Source of the DNA: JAAYZK01 sp964535025
Lineage (GTDB): Bacteria > Planctomycetota > Phycisphaerae > SM23-33 > FEN-1343
Length of the DNA: 34,821 nucleotides
NCBI GenBank assembly: GCA_964535025.1
Contig: CAZHRW010000056.1
Span: 1 to 34,821, forward strand
Direction: 5' to 3'
The notes beneath the pieces were generated by a model. The model searched no databases. It was given only the letters and a program-made list of their open reading frames with translations, and was not told where the DNA came from. Made by a program: the position numbers and the translations under genes. Within the stretch, counting starts at the first letter, position 1; each line of letters starts with the position of its first letter. Below are positions 32,009-34,821 of this stretch, one piece after another.

Positions 32009-33412
32009 ATGAAACGCCCCAACATCATCTTCATCATGTCCGACGACCACGCCGCCCACGCGATGAGCTGCTATGGCAGTCGGATCAACCAGACGCCGCA
32101 CCTGGATCGGATCGCCGCCGGCGGGATGCGCCTGGACAATTGCTTCTGCACGAACTCGATCTGCGCGCCGAGCCGTGCGACGATCCTGACCGGGACGTAC
32201 AACCACATCAACGGCGTCACCACGCTGGCGACGCACCTGGACAATCGCCAGGTGATGTTCCCCGAGCTGCTCCGGCAGGTGGGCTACCAGACGGCGCTGG
32301 TGGGCAAGTGGCCCCTCGGCCAGGGCGAGGCCCACGAGCCGCGAGGGTTCGACTTCTGGCGGGTCCTGCCGGGCCAGGGGCTCTACCACAACCCCGAGAT
32401 GATCGACGCGGACGGCAAACGGGTGTGGGAAGGCTACGTCACCGATCTGATCACGGATATGTCGCTCGACTGGCTCCGTGGGCGGGACAGAGACAGGCCC
32501 TTCTGCCTGTGCGTGCACCACAAGGCGCCCCACCGCCACTGGGAGCCGGACGACAAGCACGCCCACCTGTACGATGACGTCGACATCCCCGAGCCCCGAA
32601 CGTTCTGGGACGACTACAGCGACCGCGCCTCGGCCGCCGAGGCCGTGCGGATGCGCGTCGATCGCGACATGACCGAACAGGATTGGAAAGAGGCGCCGCC
32701 GGAAGGTCTGAGTCCGACAGCGTTCAAGCGCTGGGCCTACCAGCGGTACATCAAGGACTACCTCCGCGTGATCGCGTCGATCGACGACAACACGGGACGC
32801 CTGCTGGATTACCTCGACGCCGAGGGGCTCACCGACGATACGATGGTCATCTACACCTCCGACCAAGGCTTCTTCCTCGGCGATCACGGCTGGTACGACA
32901 AGCGGCTGATGTACGAGGAGTCGCTGCGGATGCCCTTCATCGTCCGCTATCCCCGCGAGATCGCCGCCGGCTCGGTCTGCGACGACATCGCCCTGAACGT
33001 CGACTTCGCGCCGACCTTCCTCGACCTGGCCGGCGCGGTGGTGCCCGAGGCCTTCCAGGGCCGCAGCCTGCGGCCGATCCTCCGCGGCGAGACGCCCGGC
33101 GATTGGCAGACGTCAATGTACTACCGCTACTGGATGCACAACGACGGCGCCCACCACGTGCCGGCCCATTACGGCCTGCGGACGCGGCGCTACAAGCTCA
33201 TCTACTATTACAACGACCCCCTCGGCCAGCCGGGCGCCAACGATCCCGCCGGCCGGCCGGAATGGGAATTGTTCGACCTCGCCAGCGACCCCAGCGAACT
33301 GCACAACGTCTGCCACGACCCCGCCTACGCGCCCACCGTCGCCGAGTTGACCGACGAGCTCCACCGCCTGCAGGACGAGGTCGGCGACGAGCGGTATCCG
33401 GCGGATGGATAG
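32009..33412 (+). CDS. Type I sulfatase (formylglycine-dependent), second copy
   Basis: A 467-residue S1-family sulfatase. PNIIFIMSDDHAAHAMSCYG holds the first metal ligands. The CxPSR-type motif CAPSRATILTG has Cys52 as the formylglycine precursor. ALVGKWPLGQGEAHEPRGFD, CLCVHHKAPHRHWEPD and VIYTSDQGFFLGDHGWYDKR (with LMYEESLRMPFIVRYP) complete the family pattern, which is the iduronate-sulfatase/choline-sulfatase-like type and distinct from the arylsulfatase-like copy at 28648-30009. In GKWPLG a Pro replaces the usual His of GKWHLG. ATG 32009 sits five bases after GGAG; a GTG at 32003 overlaps that site and is less likely. No signal peptide. Cotranscribed with the URO-D family gene. Confidence 0.94.
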   Translation: MKRPNIIFIMSDDHAAHAMSCYGSRINQTPHLDRIAAGGMRLDNCFCTNSICAPSRATILTGTYNHINGVTTLATHLDNRQVMFPELLRQVGYQTALVGKWPLGQGEAHEPRGFDFWRVLPGQGLYHNPEMIDADGKRVWEGYVTDLITDMSLDWLRGRDRDRPFCLCVHHKAPHRHWEPDDKHAHLYDDVDIPEPRTFWDDYSDRASAAEAVRMRVDRDMTEQDWKEAPPEGLSPTAFKRWAYQRYIKDYLRVIASIDDNTGRLLDYLDAEGLTDDTMVIYTSDQGFFLGDHGWYDKRLMYEESLRMPFIVRYPREIAAGSVCDDIALNVDFAPTFLDLAGAVVPEAFQGRSLRPILRGETPGDWQTSMYYRYWMHNDGAHHVPAHYGLRTRRYKLIYYYNDPLGQPGANDPAGRPEWELFDLASDPSELHNVCHDPAYAPTVAELTDELHRLQDEVGDERYPADG

Positions 33413-33475
33413 GCTGGAGACGGCGAGGTCCCGGCGTGGCCCGCGCTTCGCCCCCGGCCGGCATCTTGTCTTGGC

Positions 33476-33511
33476 TTGACCGCAAGCGTATGCTTGCGTC
33501 GTACCGGTCAA
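33476..33511. promoter_or_regulatory. Overlapping inverted repeats upstream of the iron-exporter gene
   Basis: The inner dyad is CGCAAGC (33481-33487), GTAT, GCTTGCG (33492-33498). The outer dyad is TTGACCG (33476-33482) with CGGTCAA (33505-33511). All arms are perfect 7-mers. The TTGACC could also be a -35 box, with the dyad in its spacer. The pair lies 19-54 bases before the ATG at 33530, a fitting place for an operator, perhaps metal-responsive. Confidence 0.55.
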
Positions 33512-33529
33512 CCATGCAGGGAGCAACCT

Positions 33530-34426
33530 ATGGACACGGCGATGACCGCCCGCCTCGTCGAGGCGCAGCGCAACGAGATCACCGAACACCACGTCTACCG
33601 TCGCCTGGCCGCCCGCGAGAAGAACCCGGCCAACCGCGAGGTGCTCGAGCGGATCGCGGCCGACGAGCGGCGGCATTACGACTTCTGGGCCGAGCATACC
33701 GGCCAACAGCCGCCGCCGCGGAAAGGCAAGCTGGCGGCGTACACGTGGATGGCCCGCCTGCTCGGCCTGACCTTCTCAGTCAAGCTCATGGAGCGAGGCG
33801 AGGAGGGGGCGCAAATCAACTACGCCGAGATCGCCGACGCCATCCCGGAGGCTAAAGCGGTGTTGGAGGATGAGGAGGCCCACGAGCAGGCCCTGGTGGC
33901 CATGCTCGACGAGGAGCGCCTTCGCTACGTCGGGTCGGTGGTCCTGGGGCTGTCGGACGCCTTGGTGGAACTGACCGGCGCCCTGGCCGGGCTGACCCTG
34001 GCGCTGCAGAACAACCGGCTGATCGCCCTGATCGGCCTGGTGACCGGCGTGGCGGCGTCGATGTCGATGGCGGCGTCGGAGTATCTCTCGACCAAGAGCG
34101 AGGCCGCCGACGCGGGGTCGGACGATGCTGCCGAGGCCGTCAAGTCGCCGATCAAGGCGGCGACGTACACGGGGATCGCCTACATCTTCGCCGTGGCGAT
34201 GCTGGTGGCGCCCTTCCTGCTGCTGTCGACGCCGGTGGGGGCCCTGGCCATTTCCCTGGCGGCGGCGATGGCGATTGTCTTCGCCTTTACCTACTACATC
34301 TCCGTCGCCCGCGACCTGCCGCTCCTCCACCGTTTCGCCGAGATGGCCGGGCTGGTCCTGGGCGTCTCGGCCCTGAGCTTCGGCATCGGCTATGTGCTGC
34401 GACTGGCCCTGGGCGTGGAGGTGTGA
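33530..34426 (+). CDS. Ferritin-like/VIT1-CCC1 fusion, MbfA-type iron exporter
   Basis: A 298-residue membrane protein. The N-terminal ~140 residues are a ferritin/rubrerythrin-like four-helix domain with paired metal motifs: RNEITEHHVYRRLA, ERIAADERRHYDFW, YAEIADAIPEAKAVLEDEEAHEQ. The C-terminal part is a VIT1/CCC1 transporter with about five membrane helices: YVGSVVLGLSDALVELTGAL (family signature), LIALIGLVTGVAASMSMAAS with EYLSTKSE, GIAYIFAVAMLVAPFLLL, LAISLAAAMAIVFAFTYYI and GLVLGVSALSFGIGYVL. This architecture is that of MbfA, which exports iron or manganese under metal and peroxide stress. ATG 33530 has GGGAG six bases upstream; an earlier TTG frame from 33476 begins inside the promoter dyads. 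It stands alone and is probably controlled through the inverted repeats before it. Confidence 0.9.
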   Translation: MDTAMTARLVEAQRNEITEHHVYRRLAAREKNPANREVLERIAADERRHYDFWAEHTGQQPPPRKGKLAAYTWMARLLGLTFSVKLMERGEEGAQINYAEIADAIPEAKAVLEDEEAHEQALVAMLDEERLRYVGSVVLGLSDALVELTGALAGLTLALQNNRLIALIGLVTGVAASMSMAASEYLSTKSEAADAGSDDAAEAVKSPIKAATYTGIAYIFAVAMLVAPFLLLSTPVGALAISLAAAMAIVFAFTYYISVARDLPLLHRFAEMAGLVLGVSALSFGIGYVLRLALGVEV

Positions 34427-34470
34427 ACGGCAGGCTGTAGGCTTGAGGCCTGAGGCTTGAGATACGGGCA

Positions 34471-34508
34471 CAGCCACGGCCACGGCCACGGCGACGGCGA
34501 CGGCCAGG
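34471..34508. repeat. Short tandem hexamer repeat
   Basis: About three copies of CCACGG followed by two of CGACGG and a CCAGGG end. It lies in the gap between the iron exporter and the truncated frame. Too short and imperfect for a CRISPR array. Read as plus-strand codons it would give Gly-His/Gly-Asp repeats, but no gene is supported there. Confidence 0.6.
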
Positions 34509-34542
34509 GGGGCGCCTCACGCGGCGAGCGCGGGGCGCTGAC

Positions 34543-34722
34543 TCATCCCCAGTTTGGTACCGCCCGTTCAGTCGCCGCCAGGAAGGCGGCCCACACTTGG
34601 GCGGCTGTGGCCTTGAGGCGGTCGAGCATGATCTGGCCGATCACGAAGACGCTGCACTCGTTCGCGCGGTTGTTGCTCGACCACTGGCGGGGGTGGCCGG
34701 TCTTCAGCGCCAGCAGCCCTAT
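34543..34722 (-). pseudogene. C-terminal fragment of a minus-strand gene, probably cut by an insertion sequence
   Basis: On the minus strand the frame ending with TGA at 34545..34543 encodes LIGLLALKTGHPRQW, then SSNNRANECSVFVIG, QIMLDRLKATAAQVW and AAFLAATERAVPNWG. Third positions are strongly G/C, as in the real genes here, and the composition is protein-like. There is no start codon upstream in frame before a stop (34766..34764 region). The frame enters GTTGAAAAAGTC, which looks like an insertion-sequence end, so the 5' part was probably displaced by the element. I do not recognise the protein family. A small protein with a single-base frameshift in the T5 run at 34732-34736 is a second possibility: an ATG at 34754 would then join it. 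Confidence 0.5.
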
Positions 34723-34821
34723 CAGCCCGTTGAAAAAGTCCGCTTGACAGCCATGGTATCATGACGGTCGCCTTGGTCAAGGAGGACGCGCGATGGCAAT
34801 GGGCAAGCGTAAGTCGGAACG
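34723..34821 (+). mobile_element. Left end of a probable insertion sequence (right end beyond window)
   Basis: CAGCCCGTTGAAAAAGTC (34723-34740) resembles the GTTGAAAAAGTC-type terminal inverted repeats of several IS families. About 50 bases later a gene with an excellent ribosome site starts with residues like those of DDE transposases. The opposite end is outside the window, so this is inference from one end only. Confidence 0.45.
34793..34821 (+). CDS. Start of a probable IS transposase (partial, runs off right edge)
   Basis: ATG 34793 has AAGGAGG seven bases upstream, and the visible residues are MAMGKRKSER. Short basic starts of this kind (M-x-GKRK-x-E/K) are familiar to me from IS5/IS1182-type transposases. 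With only ten residues the family call depends on that memory and on the IS-like end just upstream. If correct, the enzyme cuts and joins the element ends; the DDE residues would lie beyond the window. Confidence 0.5.

Noticed and set aside
34471..34508. Tandem repeat considered as a CRISPR array
   Set aside because: The unit is only six bases with no spacers and no cas genes nearby.
34457..34747. A 96-codon plus-strand frame with Gly-His repeats
   Set aside because: The repeats come from a short hexamer tract, there is no ribosome site, and the opposite strand has better coding character.

Overview
The window is high-GC DNA that reads like a member of the Planctomycetota, most likely a Phycisphaerae-type bacterium. 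The basis is family content: an LEARLLLD-type N-terminal motif, paired dockerin-like calcium repeats on extracellular proteins, a PEP-CTERM protein, type I sulfatases, a URO-D family protein, a DUF1028 protein and an apiosidase-like glycosidase. This is inference from gene families; no rRNA or tRNA gene was seen.

Layout. 1-1404: an ECF sigma factor followed by a probable anti-sigma factor cut by the left edge (minus strand), and a small lipoprotein (plus). 1401-8471 (minus): two tandem paralogous secreted right-handed beta-helix proteins and a 1272-residue FG-GAP/LamG protein, all three ending in the same kind of dockerin-like pair. 8576-14346 (minus): a GAF plus six-PAS histidine kinase without a response regulator, a DUF2007 protein and DsbD. 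14347-15120: no gene, but many hairpins. 15121-16683 (plus): RNase Y. 16711-18958 (minus): a large unrecognised protein and an HdeD-family membrane protein.

19227-33412 is a glycan-degradation region in several blocks. The first (plus) is an apiosidase-like glycosidase, a GH28-like beta-helix and an alpha/beta hydrolase. Next comes a minus-strand PEP-CTERM protein with its own promoter, a long structured leader and an intrinsic terminator. Then, on the minus strand, come DUF1028, a sulfatase and a GH36-like alpha-galactosidase, followed by a CysD/PAPS-reductase-like protein and a beta-propeller protein. Divergent from these (plus) are a URO-D family protein and a second sulfatase. None of the catalytic proteins in these blocks has a recognisable signal peptide, so the breakdown of a sulfated, galactose- or uronate-containing glycan may be finished inside the cell.

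33530-34821: a ferritin-like/VIT1 (MbfA-type) iron exporter behind two overlapping inverted repeats, then a reading-frame fragment on the minus strand that seems to be cut by an insertion sequence. The first codons of that element's presumed transposase run off the right edge.

Start codons were chosen mainly by Shine-Dalgarno spacing. Several differ from the longest open frame, and this is stated in each entry.
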